NCBI GenBank assembly: GCA_030035585.1
Contig: CM057461.1
Location: forward strand, 166,295,624 to 166,359,623
Direction of reading: 5' to 3'
Source: Dugong dugon
Taxonomy: Eukaryota; Chordata; Mammalia; Sirenia; Dugongidae
Length of the DNA: 64,000 nucleotides
Shown here: positions 45,543 through 57,499 of the stretch, in pieces
Position numbering within the stretch: position 1 is the stretch's first letter
How the letters are laid out: the number at the start of each line of letters is the position of its first letter
Program-made: the position numbers and the translations under genes
Notes under the pieces: generated by a model
The model's database searches: none
What the model saw: only the letters and a program-made list of their open reading frames with translations
Told to the model about the DNA's origin: nothing

Positions 45543-46708
45543 AGGTAATACACTACTTTTTTTTAAAAAAGACAATCATCTAGTAAGGACTTTTACAGCA
45601 AGGTCTATAAAATTAATGTCAATATATCAATAACAAGAAACAGAGTGAGTCATTTCCACAGATAGATTAGAAATAGAAATGAATCTGTGATCTGAATTTT
45701 GAAGCTCTTTCATTCAAACCTTTACTGGGTGAGGAGGAGATCTCATCTGCCTCCCCTTCTTAAGACATAGTCCCTCCTTCTTTTTAATGTCTTTGTTTTT
45801 GTTTCATGGGTGGAGAAATGCCCTATGATTGCCATTCTGCTTTTATCATACGCGGCTATCTTCCTCCAAGTATTTCCTGCGTGCAGTGTGACATTTACAA
45901 AATGAAAATTTTTATACCACCAACATCCCAGAGGAAAATCCCGTTTGTGGTTTATCATCTCTAAAACAATAGCTATTTATTAACTAGTATAGGCATTGAT
46001 AAGGAGACACAGTTCATTTCAGCCTTTCTTGTCTAAAAATCAGAGGGCAGGCACTTTTTCAAAGCACAATTATTTCACGGTAGGTCACGAAAGGATAAAA
46101 TCTCTTTTCTCCTTTTCATCTCCATTAAATTATGTTTGCCTTTTTCTTCAAGAAATTTATTATTTATGAAACTGTACAGAAGCTAGAACTTTTCTTCTCA
46201 GTAGATAGCTTTGCTGAATTTTAGGAAAAAAGCAACATCTAAGTAGCTTTCTGACCGACTGAAGGGGTCTCTGGTTTTTAAGCTAAGTTAAGTCATCTGT
46301 GTCTCTTTTCTGGTGATTTCTTTGACTGTTTTTCGTCAATGACATGGTGTTGGCACCAAAAACAATGCACCCTAAACCTTCAGTCTGAGATCCTTGCATA
46401 AGAACGGTACCTAAAGCTGGAGGGATGGTAATCTAGGCCCCGTTGAGAAGTGGTTGGAAAGCAGTCTACCTTCTTGCTTGTTACTCTCATTTCGATGACT
46501 GAGAACTCGAAAAGAGGTGAACTGGATGGGATTAAGAGCTACATAGTCACTTGACAGAGGGCCTGAAAAAAGGGTTTAGACTTCTTCCGCCTTAGTCTTT
46601 CAATGCTAATTTCTTAGGCATCTTAAATTAGTCTATGTGTCACCATGCAGGTGACGTGGGCATTTATGTTTTAATTGCTAGACGAGAATCTGCAAGGTGG
46701 TGGAGAAC
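45543..46708. other. CD28 intron 1
   Basis: No exon or clear repeat. If 46709-46921 is a minus-strand retrocopy, the sequence left of 46709 would be its 3' UTR, but no poly(A) remnant was found. Confidence 0.35.
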
Positions 46709-46921
46709 TCACTTAACTTTGAGCTGCTCCTTCTTCTTCGCATCACTGTTATCGTCATCCTTATCTTTGTCATCAACTTCATTATCTTGGGGACTCTAGC
46801 TGACAGGGTAACCAGGTTGATGGTTCCTGACGGTGTCATCAAGAATTACCTACTCACAGTTCACTTTGGCCTCTGATCTAATAGTGACCCTCTTCTGCAG
46901 TGTCTGAATCACCTTATTGGC
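46709..46921 (-). pseudogene. Unidentified coding-like remnant
   Basis: One minus-strand frame of 71 codons ending in TGA at 46709-46711 is protein-like. It contains 'KVIQTLQKRVTIRSEAKV', 'RNHQPGYPVS', an acidic stretch 'NEVDDKDKDDDNSD' and the basic end 'AKKKEQLKVK'. Two in-frame TAG codons interrupt it (codons 24 and 42), and another stop lies just upstream. The mix of repeated Asp/Lys codons differs from surrounding AT-rich intron. I do not recognise the parent protein. It may be a processed-pseudogene scrap or chance, and its antisense orientation to CD28 excludes a CD28 exon. Confidence 0.35.
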
Positions 46922-47439
46922 TCATAATCCACTATGTAAAGTGCTGATTAGAGAAGTAATTCCTATTCATCACTCACTGATTCACATAGGGATCTGAATT
47001 ATTGACATGCCCCAGATTTTACCCATGGCATAGATTCCCTTGGTGAAAACTCAGGTGGGTGTATTTTTTTTTCTTGCTGAGAAGGTAGAAAGTCATGATT
47101 TTCATTGCTTGGGGATACCTGACACATGATATAGCATCAGAACAGCGTTGTGGCTGTATTTGCATTTCCCACATGACCAGATGACTTTCTTTGATATTGG
47201 GCACTAATAATAATAAGGGCACACAATTTAAAACTAACTTTAGGAATACTGAGTCCAGGAGGGTTCTATTTCTGACCCACAGATTCTCTATCCTATAGAG
47301 GGCGGGTGAGAATGGAAGTATATGAGGAGAATGCTTCTTCTGCCAAGAGACTCAGGGGTGGGGGGATAAAACAGAGTGTTAATAGGTTCTTGTTCTTTAA
47401 AGTGCCTGTTCCTTCTTATGCTTGGGTCCTCATTCATGT
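46922..47439. other. CD28 intron 1
   Basis: No recognised feature. The open frames at 47019-47222 (minus) and 47306-47539 (plus, partly L2) have no domain content. Confidence 0.35.
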
Positions 47440-47536
47440 TCAATTCAACAGACATTTATCAAACCCCTTCTATGCGCAAGATACTATTCTATGTACTGTG
47501 ATAGACACAAAAATCTCACTTTGGGCTTCAAACAAG
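47440..47536 (-). repeat. L2 LINE fragment
   Basis: Antisense L2 terminus: 'caattcaacagacatttatc' then 'cttctatgcgcaagatacta'. Confidence 0.6.
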
Positions 47537-47799
47537 TAAGAATGAGAATTGTGAAATCTTCCTAGTAATTTTTTTTCTCTTAATTTAGGTCAGTTGTAAA
47601 TGATACTCCATTCACATGAATTTAATTTATTGAAAACAGTTATAAGCAGAAACATCCACAGAATAGCTGAATTCAACTACAAACACTCAGAGATAGGAGG
47701 GAACTTAGACATCTCTAAATGTATAGAAAAGGAAGTTTTGATGGTTCCTCAAAGATGTTAACAGAAAGATAATTCTGCAATGCTTCCTGGCATTTTGCT

Positions 47800-48070
47800 T
47801 TGTCCTTTAGTTGGACACTTCTTTATCCAACCTATCTCCTTTCATACCCTAATATAAGTCCTTCAACCACAACTTTACAGGTTTCTTCATTGTCCCACAA
47901 ACCTGTACTCTGCCTTTATGAACTTACTAATGCTGTTTCCCTCTTGGAATTCTCTCTCCACTCCTTTGCGCATCCTGATTCTGTTTGTCTTTCACTCGAT
48001 ATCTGAGTGCAATATCCACCTCCTTGAGCTTTCCCTGGATACTGCAGCCTTTATTATGGACTTGTAAGAG
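47800..48070 (+). repeat. L2 LINE fragment
   Basis: Sense L2: 'tttccctcttggaattctct', 'gcaatatccacctccttgag', 'tactgcagcctttattatgg'. Confidence 0.6.
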
Positions 48071-48084
48071 GAGTTCCAATGGGA

Positions 48085-48260
48085 GTGAAACTCAATCTAC
48101 CAAATATTTATTAGACTTCTGTTATATCTGAATCCCTGTTAGGGTCTGGGGGAATATAAAAACAGGGAAAGAAATATAAAGACTTAATTAGCACACAAGA
48201 ACTACTTGTCTACTTAACTGAGTTCTCTCTGCCTTCATGGACTCTACAATCTAGTTGAGA
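48085..48260 (-). repeat. L2 LINE fragment
   Basis: Antisense L2: 'ccaaatatttattagacttc', 'gggtctgggggaatata', 'ttcatggactctacaatcta'. Confidence 0.6.
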
Positions 48261-48353
48261 AGACTAAGTATAATAGGATATAACATCTGGAAACACGTAA
48301 TTGATAGCCTTGGCAGTCTTCTACCTCACCATCCTATTTGATGCCTTAATAAC

Positions 48354-48855
48354 TGTCGTGGTTTGAATTATGTCCCCCCCAGAATGTGTGTATCAATTTG
48401 GCTGGGCCATGATTCCCAGAATTGTGTGGTTGGCCTCCATTTTGTGATTGTAATTTTATGTTAAAGAGGATTAGGTTGGGACTGTAACACCACCCTTACC
48501 CAGGTCATATCCCTGATCCAATGTAAAGGGAGTTTCCCTAGGGTGTGGCCTGCACCACCTTTTACCTTACAAGAGATAAAAGGAAAGGGAAGCAAGCAGA
48601 GAATGGGTGACCTCATACCATCAAGAAACCAGTGCCAGGAGCAGAGTGCGTCCTTTGGACCGGGGTCCCTGCTCCAAGAAGCTCCTAGTCTGGGGGAACA
48701 CCGATGAGAAGGCCGAGAGAGAGAAAGCCTTCCCCTGGAGCTGACACCCTGAATTTGGACTTTTAGCCTACTTTACTGTAAGGAAATAAACTTCTGTTTG
48801 TTAAAACCATCCACTTGTAGTATTTCTCTTATAGCAGTACTAGATGACTAAGACA
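48354..48855 (+). mobile_element. MaLR-like solo LTR
   Basis: A 502-bp element with TG...CA ends: 'tgtcgtggtttgaattatgt' at the left and 'actagatgactaagaca' at the right. Flanks ataac (48349-48353) and ctaac (48856-48860) look like a 5-bp duplication with one change. The polyadenylation-like 'aaggaaataaacttctgttt' lies near its 3' end. The layout fits ERVL-MaLR LTRs. No internal coding region is present. A relative in reverse orientation lies at 54745-55309. Confidence 0.82.
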
Positions 48856-48899
48856 CTAACTTTTCGTATCTAATTCTCATGATCTAGACTGTCCCCTAC

Positions 48900-49160
48900 A
48901 CCTTTCACCTGAAGAAGCCTTCTCTGAGACCCTAAATGGCAAAGTGAGGGACTCTCTCTTTAGAGTTCCCAGAGAACCTTGTTTTTTTTTTTTTTTTCCT
49001 ATTTGGTTCTTACTATAATTGTACTGTCATTGCTTGTTGACATTTTCTTTGTTTCATTAGACTACGAGCTCCTTGAGGACAGGATCATGTCTTATTCATT
49101 CTCAGTACCACATACAGTGCTGGAAGCATTGTAGGTGCTCAGTAAATATTTGTTGAAGGA
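48900..49160 (+). repeat. L2 LINE 3' end
   Basis: Sense L2: 'agaagccttctctgagaccc', 'gactacgagctccttgagga' and the terminus 'gctcagtaaatatttgttga'. A T-run near 48983-48998 interrupts it. Confidence 0.75.
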
Positions 49161-49302
49161 GGATATAAATGAATTAGAACCAAAATGAGGAAGCATAAAA
49201 CCCTCTAGGAAGATTAACATAGGATGGTAAGTCTTCATGGAGAGTTAAGAATTGATCTGGACTTTAAAGGTAGATAGGATTTGAATGGATGCTGATATTA
49301 AT

Positions 49303-49534
49303 AATAATTGCCAGCTAACACTTATAATGTACCCAGCACTGTTTTATCTGGTTTTCCCTTTTAAAATCATTTAATCTTCCCCTAATTCCTATGAAGTAGG
49401 TACTCTGATTATCCCTATCTTATAGATGAGGAAATTGAGGCACAGAACAAGTAAAGCAACTTGTCCGTGGTCACAGAGCTAGTGTGTAAATCCAGATAGT
49501 CTTGCTCCAGGGTTCATGTTCTTACCAATGCCAT
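49303..49534 (-). repeat. MIR SINE
   Basis: Antisense MIR, nearly complete: 'gccagctaacacttataatg', 'cttatagatgaggaaattga', 'ggtcacagagctagtgtgta', 'catgttcttaccaatgcc'. Confidence 0.9.
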
Positions 49535-49559
49535 GTTTCCTCAGGAAGGAAAAGCAATA

Positions 49560-50780
49560 CAAATAAAGAAATTAAACCAAAAAAGACTGCGACATGTTCT
49601 TGGAACAGGAAGATGGTCAATTTGAATGTGTAGAGGGCTGGAGAAGTAGGGTAAAACCAGGTTAAAGAAAGGCTTGAATACTCGATACCAGAAGTCCAAA
49701 CTCTATTTTCAAGGCATTGTGAAGCAACTGAAAGTTTTTGGAAGCAAGAGCAGGATGGTCTAGAAGGTATGGAGACTGATGTCAAGGAGACCAAGTTATA
49801 AATAACACTATGCCACTTCACCAGGAATTGTAGTAGACTAGGATTTGGGTGTCAAGGGTGGGAATAGAAAGAAGTGACTATTATGAGATATGTATTGAAA
49901 GTAGAAATGCCAGGACTTAATACCTAGTTGGGAGTCCTGGTGATACAGTGGTTAAGAGCTTGGCTGTTAACCAAAAGGTTGGCAGTTTAAATCCAGCAGG
50001 TGCTCCTTGGAAACCCAATGGGGCAGTTCTACTCTGTCCTACAGGGTTGCTATGAGTTGAAATTGACTAGACAGCAATGGGTTTGGGTTTGATTTAATGC
50101 CTAGTTTAGGGTGAGGATGAGAGAGAGGGAAGAATCAAGAATGATTCCAGGGTTTTGGGTTCAGTAGGAGAATGGTGGTATCACCATCTGAAATCAAGAT
50201 GTTAGTGGAGGCTTATTGTGCAACTGAGTTTGGTTTTAGACACATTGGGTTTGAAGTAATGGCTTGAGATGTCAGAAAATTGTCCAGTACACAGCTACAG
50301 TTTCAGATATGGGAACTGGGTCAGGAGAAAATATTTAAGAATCCTCATCTTTGGAATGAAGCTGAAGTCATGAGAATGGATGGCTACTGGAAAGGAGACG
50401 GTATAACTGTAGAAAAGTACAGAGTTGGACTGAATTTGAAAATTACCTTTGGTTAGGGGTCGGCTGAAGAGGATGACGAGCTAGTGAAGGAGACAGAGAA
50501 CGTGGTTGGGGAGGTAAGAAAGGATTGAGGCTAATCGTGTGCTGCTAAAGTTAAGGGAGGAAAGAGTTTCAAAGAGACAGTGGTCAATAGCATTAAATGT
50601 AAAAGGGAGGGAGAGGTGAATAAAGGCTGGCTGGGAAGGCCATTGGATTTGTCTAAAAAAGGTCAGTAGGGATTTTTGAGTGTAGGTAGAATGGAGTGGG
50701 AAGATAAGGCTTCAAAGGGTTAAGAAAAAGTGGAGAGAGACAAATTGGAGGCAGTAATGCTTACCCATGGATGGAGAGAA
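49560..50780 (-). repeat. Long L2 LINE segment
   Basis: About 1.2 kb of antisense L2 body: 'gaagaatcaagaatgattcc', 'gttttagacacattgggttt', 'gtggtcaatagcattaaatg', 'ctgggaaggccattggattt'. A SINE interrupts it at 49930-50093. Confidence 0.7.
49930..50093 (+). repeat. AFRO SINE
   Basis: Sense SINE inside the L2. Flanks ttaatacctagtt (49917-49929) and ttaatgcctagtt (50094-50106) match at 12 of 13. Confidence 0.92.
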
Positions 50781-50937
50781 AATCGATAGATAAGCTGAAG
50801 ACAATTAGGATCTAATATCTCATAATGTCTATCATTGTATTTTGTACATAGTAGGTATGTAAAAAATGCTTGCAAACTGAATGACTTAATTATATTTGGC
50901 ATGTAGAAGGAACCAAAGAATAAAGGTGCCGTGTAGG

Positions 50938-50938
50938 G

Positions 50939-50975
<37 letters not shown>

Positions 50976-50976
50976 G
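50938..50976. repeat. (GT)n(GA)n microsatellite
   Basis: GT run passing directly into a GA run. A purine-rich, A/G-dominated stretch continues across about 51000-51160. Confidence 0.95.
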
Positions 50977-51160
50977 TGTTGCAGGGGTGGAAGGGACAGA
51001 GGGCAATTAAGAAAGAAAGGAGAAGGATGAGGGAGGAGGAATAGAAAGAGCATGGGGACAGGTTTCTCTAGGAGATGGGGAGGGAAATTTGGGGCACAGG
51101 AGATGGGAGTATTTGAGAGAGGAGGACCAATCTCTAAGAAGAATGGGGAGGAAGAGAAGA

Positions 51161-51908
51161 GATTTATAGGGGCAGAGATACATTAGGATGAAGTTAGGGT
51201 AGATTAGTGATTCCATGCTGGTAAGTCTAAAGTTAAAAACTATTTTTTAAAAAATGTATATATTTAATTCTCTCAGGACAGGTCATAGTGCTAAACCTGT
51301 ATCAACAAGGGTGAAGGGATAATACATACCTTGACTTTGAAGACTTAGCCCAAGTACACTTCAAATTCTTGCTTGGGTCTTTAAAATGTACGATATGGCT
51401 GGGCTTGGCCTCAGCTCATGACTGAGACAATAGGGTCAAAAGTTTCAGACCATCCCTGTCTAGCATTATAGGCTGGGCCCCAGTTTCTAGTCAGGGACGT
51501 TAATCTCAGGTTCTTACTTTTGTTTGTCAGAATAAGGATGTGGCTACTTGACCTTGGCTTTGGGGAGGCCAAGTCTGCCATTCTTTTGCCCTCTCTTTTT
51601 TCAAACTCAAAAGCTAAAGCCACCAATTTCTTAATGTAGGGGGATGTGATTAGGAGTTCTAATCTGTCATACGGTGACATAACTTTTCTAGGCCTCAGTT
51701 TTCTCATCTGTTATATGAGCAGATTGTGCTAGAAAACATCTCTGGTACATTTCTGGCTTAAAAATGCTTCTTTTGTCAACTCTAATAAGGCTACTCAACT
51801 GCTCCATCCCTTTTTGGATGCTCTTACACTCTAATGGAGAAAATACAAAGAACTGCAAAACAGCCATCTCTAAAGTTTCTTGGAGGGATTGCAGCATTTA
51901 CCAGTATC
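51161..51908. other. CD28 intron 1
   Basis: No gene or confident repeat. A weak MIR-like phrase ('ggcctcagttttctcatctg') occurs at about 51691-51710. Minus-strand open frames at 51411-51897 show no recognisable domain. Confidence 0.35.
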
Positions 51909-51920
51909 TTAGATAATAGT

Positions 51921-52072
51921 GGAGCCCTGGTGGTGCAGTGGTTAAGTGTTTGCCTGCTAACCAAAAGGTCAACAGTTCAAATCCACCAGCCACTCCTTGG
52001 AAACCCTATGGGGCAGTTCTACTCTGTCCTATAGTGTTGCTGTGAGTTGGAATCAACTTGACAGCAACGGGT
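51921..52072 (+). repeat. AFRO SINE
   Basis: Sense short-form SINE flanked by ttagataatagt (51909-51920) and ttagatgatagt (52073-52084), 11 of 12 matching. Confidence 0.92.
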
Positions 52073-52084
52073 TTAGATGATAGT

Positions 52085-52829
52085 GTGCTTAGAAATGACT
52101 GCAGGAATTTGGGGCGAAATTGCCTTTGCTGTCTCCTATCTTTCTATATAATGTTAAGGTCTAACACAGTAATTGTTTCCAAACTTTCAGCCCACTCATG
52201 ACACTTACTTAGAAGGTTCTGTGTATGCCAAGGTGGCCCTGAACAGGCTCTTCAGAGGTGTAAGCTTTAGGGAGAATGGAGCAGACAGGAAAAATGCACT
52301 GTTGTCTTCTTTATAGAGTTACTTTGATTCTGGCCTCAGAATGAGGGTGGATCAGGAAGAAAACATGGTTCTCAAATAAAATTAAAATACACAGATTAAA
52401 ATATATGTGTTGAAAATAGTATATTAATACAGGAGGTCCCTGGATACCTGTGGGATTTCTTTTGATCTGCTAACAGAATTACTGTCGTAATATTTATGCA
52501 GAAAGCTACAAAACCCTGGTGACCTATTATTTGGTGTCTAGGCAGACTTTTAGGGTCATATAAAATTTGATTTTTGAGAGTGGTTTTGTGGTTTTTGGTA
52601 TGGCTACCACTTTCATATAAGTTGACATGCTCTGCCATGTTGTCCTTTTAGATCGACCTTCCAGCATTTTAGTGATGTAAGGAAAATCGCAGATCTTGGA
52701 AGGGGCTGGGTCACATTGCACCCAAGTTTAGGTTGCTTTGTGTTTAGGAAGTTTCAGTCCTAGAATTCTCACGCCCTGCACTGCTGGTCAGGGTCTCCGA
52801 GTTGCACGGATGGCTTATAGTGCAGGCAA
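52085..52829. other. CD28 intron 1
   Basis: Nothing recognised. Open frames are short and featureless. Confidence 0.35.
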
Positions 52830-54005
52830 TGGTTTTAGCAGTTTTATCATTACCTGTCATCCTAATGCGGATGACTTCCCAATGTACAGATGTCAATCCC
52901 CAACTAGCGTCCTTGAGTTCTAGCCTCCCATTTCTACCTCTTCTAGATCTTTCCTCCTGGACACCTTACCTGCCTTTCAAACACAACATACCTAAAACTG
53001 AACTCAACAATTTTTCCTCAAATGAATTCCCTCTCTTCATTTTTGCCTGATTTTGTCAACGGTACCTCCACTATCTCCCTCACCCAGTTCATGAACTTAG
53101 TGTCATTTTCAGTTCCTCTTTCACCAATAGTCTGCACAACGAGCACCAAGGTCTTGTCTATCATTTCCATCCCAGTTGCCACCTCCACAGCTCAGGACTT
53201 AATGAGCTCAAAACCATAGTATTGAAGCACCGTCTTGAGTGGTCTCTGTCTCAGCTCTACCCTTGCTGCAAGCCAGTCATGCTGCACCTTCCAGAAACAG
53301 CACTTAGCACGCTATTCTCAACTCAGATGTCTTCAATGTTTCCTGCTGTCTTCCTAGTAAAATCCGTGTACTTTTTCTTGGCATTAAAGACCCTCCGTGA
53401 TTGTTATCAGCCATCTTCTCCTACCTCCCCCTTACGTAAATGGAATTTGCTGCTGGTCCCCAATAAACCCTGTGCCTTCCCACTTCTGCCCTTTCACTAA
53501 GGCCATTTCCTTCATCCTAGTCGGTCTAACGGAGTCCCTGGGTGGTGCAAACTGCTAAGTGCTTGTCTACTAACTGAAGGACTGGCAGTTCAGACCCACC
53601 CAGAGGCACCTCAGAAGAAAGGCCTGGTGAACTGCTTTTGAAAAGTCACAGCCTTGAAAACACGATGGAGCAGTTCTACTCTACACACATGGGGTTGCCA
53701 TGAGTTGGAACCAACTTGACGGGAACTGGTTTGATTTTTTGGTTTAGCCTATCAATTCTGCTCCAGACTTCATGACCCAGCTAAAGGCCAGTCTGCACAA
53801 AAGCCTCTAGAATCATCCCACTTGGAAACAATTCCTCTTTCATGTGAATTCTGATGACCTTCTATAGGGCTGATGTACCATACATGGCTAATTGTGTACC
53901 TGCCTTAGGATTTATCCTAGGAAGGCTGTGTTTTTATGTTCCCCCATCTCCCAAAGAACCTAGTACATTAAATCCTAATTTTTATTTGCCAAATGAGTGA
54001 ATGGG
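52830..54005 (+). repeat. L2 LINE 3' half, split by a SINE
   Basis: Sense L2: 'atgcggatgacttcccaatg', 'cctaaaactgaactcaacaa', 'cagttgccacctccacagct', 'cctccgtgattgttatcagc'. It resumes after the SINE at 53742 with 'cttcatgacccagctaaagg' and ends near 'gccaaatgagtgaatg'. The open frames at 52738-53500 are L2 shadows. Confidence 0.75.
53532..53741 (+). repeat. AFRO SINE, long-body subfamily
   Basis: Sense copy with head 'ggagtccctgggtggtgcaa', body 'aagaaaggcctggtgaactg' and end 'cttgacgggaactggtttga'. Confidence 0.9.
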
Positions 54006-54401
54006 TTTGTTATGGCAGAAGTCAGAATACCAAAGAACAATTCTCTGATAAACTAAAATTTCTTTTCAGAAAGTATTTATTGATCTTCTTGATAATTTTT
54101 CTCTTTCAAGAATTAATACCTTAGGTCTAAGTGCTAAGATGAGACTTGTTGCTACTGAACTATTTGACCTCTGAGTTGCTTTGTGACAGCTGCATGTAGC
54201 ATAATAATCTTTTAAAAGGACAATGACAAGCAGCCTCAACACTACAGTGTCTGCATGCATAGGAACATAGATCAGAGTTAAAGACAGAGCTTAAACTAGT
54301 CCTGGCCAACAACAAGTTGTTTCGTAAATGTCTTAACCAGTCTTCTATTTCTACTGTTACCTGTAATCATTTGTTCTTGTTGAACTAAGTTCTTTTTACC
54401 A

Positions 54402-54604
54402 GTGTCAGTTGCCGTTGAGTTGACTCTGACTCACAGCGACCCCATGTGTGTCAGTAGAACTGTGCTCACCAGGGATTTAAATGGCTTAATTTTTGGAAGT
54501 AGATCACCAGTCCTTTCTTCTGAAGTGCCTCTGGGTATACTTGGACTTCCAACATTTTGGTTAGTATCCGAGCGTGTTAACCATTCGCACCAGCCAGGGA
54601 CTCC
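54402..54604 (-). repeat. AFRO SINE, long-body subfamily
   Basis: Antisense copy: starts 'tgtcagttgccgttgagttg', ends 'accagccagggactcc'. Another antisense SINE follows 10 bp later. Confidence 0.88.
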
Positions 54605-54614
54605 AAGTTCTCTT

Positions 54615-55347
54615 TGTTGTTGTTGTTAGGTGCTGTTGAGTTGGTTCCGACTCATAGCAACAATGTAGGACAGAGTAGAACTGCCCCATAGAGCTTCCAA
54701 GGAGCAGCTGGTGGATTTGAACTGCTGACCTTTTGGTTAGCAGCTGTCTTAGTCATCTAGTGCTGCTGTAACAGAAATACCACAAGTGCATGGCTTTAAC
54801 AAACAGAGTTTATTCTCTCACAGTCTAGTAGGCTAGAAGTCCGAATTCAGGGCACCAGCTCCAGGGGAAGGCTTCTCTCTTTCTCGGCTCTGGAGGAAGG
54901 TCCTCGTCATCAATCTTCCCTGTTCTAGGAGCTTCTCCGAGCAGGAACCCCAGGTCTAAAGGATGCACTCTGCTCCTGGAGCTGCTTTCTTGGTGGTGTG
55001 ATGGCTCCCACTCTCTGCTTGCTTCCCTTTTCTTTTATCTCTTATAAGATAAAAGGTGATGCAGGCCACGCCCCAGGGAAACTCCCTTTACACTGGATCA
55101 GGGATGTGACCTGAGTAAGGGTGTTGCATCCCACCCTAATCCTCTTTAACATAATCAGTCTTGCTTCATTAACCACAGGCAGAGATTAGGATTTACAACA
55201 CATAAGAAAATTACATCAATCACAAAATGGAGGACAACTATGCAGTACTGGGAATCATGGCCTAACCAAGTTGACACATATATTGGGGGACACAATTCAA
55301 CCCATAACAGCAGCTGAGCTCTTAACCACTATGAAACCAGGGCTCCA
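54615..55347 (-). repeat. AFRO SINE split by a solo LTR
   Basis: Parts 54615-54744 and 55315-55347 form one antisense SINE. The left piece ends 'ttttggttagcagc' and the right resumes 'tgagctcttaaccac', after the duplicated gcagc (55310-55314). Confidence 0.93.
54745..55309 (-). mobile_element. MaLR-like solo LTR inside a SINE
   Basis: A 565-bp antisense LTR. On the minus strand it starts 'tgttatgggttgaattgtgt' and ends 'ctagatgactaagaca'. A perfect 5-bp duplication gcagc lies at 54740-54744 and 55310-55314. Same family as 48354-48855 but with roughly 60-70 bp more in the first half. No internal retroviral region, so it is a recombined solo LTR. Confidence 0.88.
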
Positions 55348-57149
55348 AGGTCTCTTTAGATGTTTAAAAATTATACTTTCTGTTGATAAGAGTTAATGTG
55401 CTTGATATAACCGGTAGCTGTGACATATACAATCTTGGACAGGGCTGGTTGCTTGGCTTGTCTGTGTCTCTTGACAGAAGTCATTGCTTCTGTCATGGTG
55501 GCCTCCTCTACACAATTCTCTTTCCTTCTGGTTCCAGTATTCTCTATCCTCCCTCACTTTTTCAGACTTAGGGTGGTAATAACTCCACTTCTTTTAGCCA
55601 CAGTTTCTAGCACTACCCCTTGTGGTTCTGCTGTCTCCACAACTTTGAAAACACTCCTTTTGCAAACAAACCCTCCTCCGATTGTCCAATTTTGAGTGTG
55701 CCATCTGTGCTCTGTTGGGACCTTGAATGAGACAATGTATATGTGTGTATATCAGACTTATTCAAAGATACTCTTTTTTTTTTTTTTTGGAGAGGGTTTC
55801 CTTAAATCTCTATTCCTTGTGAAAATGAGGGAAGTTTCAAGACGGCAGTCAGAAGAAAAGTAGATAACATGTCCACAAAGTTATTTTGAAAGTATAATTT
55901 AATGATTTTTTTTTCATTTTAAGATAAATTTTAGAGCGTCTGTGGCCTTTTAAAGTGCGATAGGTTATTAATACCTTTGTCTTTATCCTCCTAGTAGCTC
56001 AAAGGGGATGGCAAAAGATGCTGTAGCCTGCTGAATGTTTGTATGCTTCTTTCTCACATCTGTATGAGGCTAAGCCACCAGCTAGAGTTACCAGAGTCAC
56101 AGCCTACTGAATTTCCCTTTCCACTCAGAAAGCACAGTTTGTCTCACAGGTTCATGAGCAGATACTGGATTGGCTCGTGGGGCAGTCCACCCCTTACAGA
56201 GCCTGAAAAGGAACAAGCGGTCAGACGGCCACGTGTTGAAGGGTATCCTGAACCCAAAGGGGAAATGTACTCAGAGGAAAGTTACGGTAACTTAACCAGC
56301 TCTGTGCCAGGGAAACCAGCATCACCTTCACAATATGTTCACAAACATCACAGGGCAAGATGTTAAAATTGAAAGCTTTCATCTCTTTGGTTCCTACCTA
56401 ACAATGTCAAATTCTGTTCAGTCAGAATTTTAAAAGAGGAAACAGCGTGATGAGGATCTTACAGCTTGATTTTTAAACTGCCAAAGAAACTCTGACTGTG
56501 TTGTGCGGTGGCCAAACCCAGTAAAGTTCTCTAGGGGTTCTGAAGGAAAATCACATGGCCGATTAAAAGTGCATTGTATATTTCTTGCTGCATCCTTGAC
56601 TCCCCTATGCGTACTTTAGTCTTTAGTGCTTCTTATTCCACTCCCCGGTTCACCAGTCTCTACTTGTGATTTCATGTCTCAGTAGTGCTAGAATATAGAA
56701 AAGAAAAGATGGTATAATCGTCAATTTTAAAATGACAAACAAATGTATTTCAAAAAGATTCTGAAGTTAAGAATTTACCCCGTGAGGCTTAGACTGGAAA
56801 GTGATTTTATGTGTTGACTAGTGTCCACCCTCTTGAATACATGGGCAAGTTGAAATGGAAGAGCTGCAATGGTATAATAATAGTTTGTAGACGAGGAATA
56901 GTTTATAAGGGTCACTTCACATGACCATACTGTCTATAGGTCTTATCTAGGATCCATGTATGGAAGGAAGTCTCTGAAATTGTAAGCAAAATGTTTTGTT
57001 TATGTGTATTAGATGCAGAAATGTTTGGAAACACCTTTTCTAAATATGACAATGAAATCAACTCAATCTTGCTGAATGAACAAATTTGTTTTTCTGTTTA
57101 TTCATGACTTAAAGCATTGCTGTTAGGCTGCATAAATAGATAAATGTCT
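55348..57149. other. CD28 intron 1, low-repeat stretch
   Basis: No exon recognised. The plus-strand frame at 56043-56366 (107 codons) has mixed composition and no identifiable domain. I searched this area for the CD28 Ig-domain motifs without success. Confidence 0.4.
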
Positions 57150-57290
57150 ATTTTAGCTCTTCTGCTATTGGTGTGATCTTATTTAAAAAGTCATTTACTT
57201 CTTTTCTTTTCAGTAGCCTCTTCTATAAAAAGAAAGATTGGCTTAAATCATCTCCAAGTTTCCTTCCAGCTGAGCAATTTTTGCCAGATG
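57150..57290 (+). repeat. MIR SINE core fragment
   Basis: Weak sense MIR: 'tttcagtagcctcttctata' and 'ttaaatcatctccaagtttc'. Confidence 0.45.
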
Positions 57291-57499
57291 GAGCTCTAGT
57301 AAAATGGTGGAAGAAATGAAAATTTTCTTAGTCCACTCCTCTTCCTACTCCATTTACTCCCTTAAGCAATGGTATTGTCCTCTTAACTCTTACTTCAGAC
57401 ATCCAATGCCATTCTCTCTATCAACTCCAACTTTGAGAGGGTCTAGAATCAATCACTGAAATTGTCTTGAAATTTTGATGCAAACTGGCATAGGGAAAA

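Noticed and set aside
56043..56366. 107-codon plus-strand frame as a possible extra exon
   Set aside because: No family resemblance and no matching splice sites were found. Kept only as intronic sequence.
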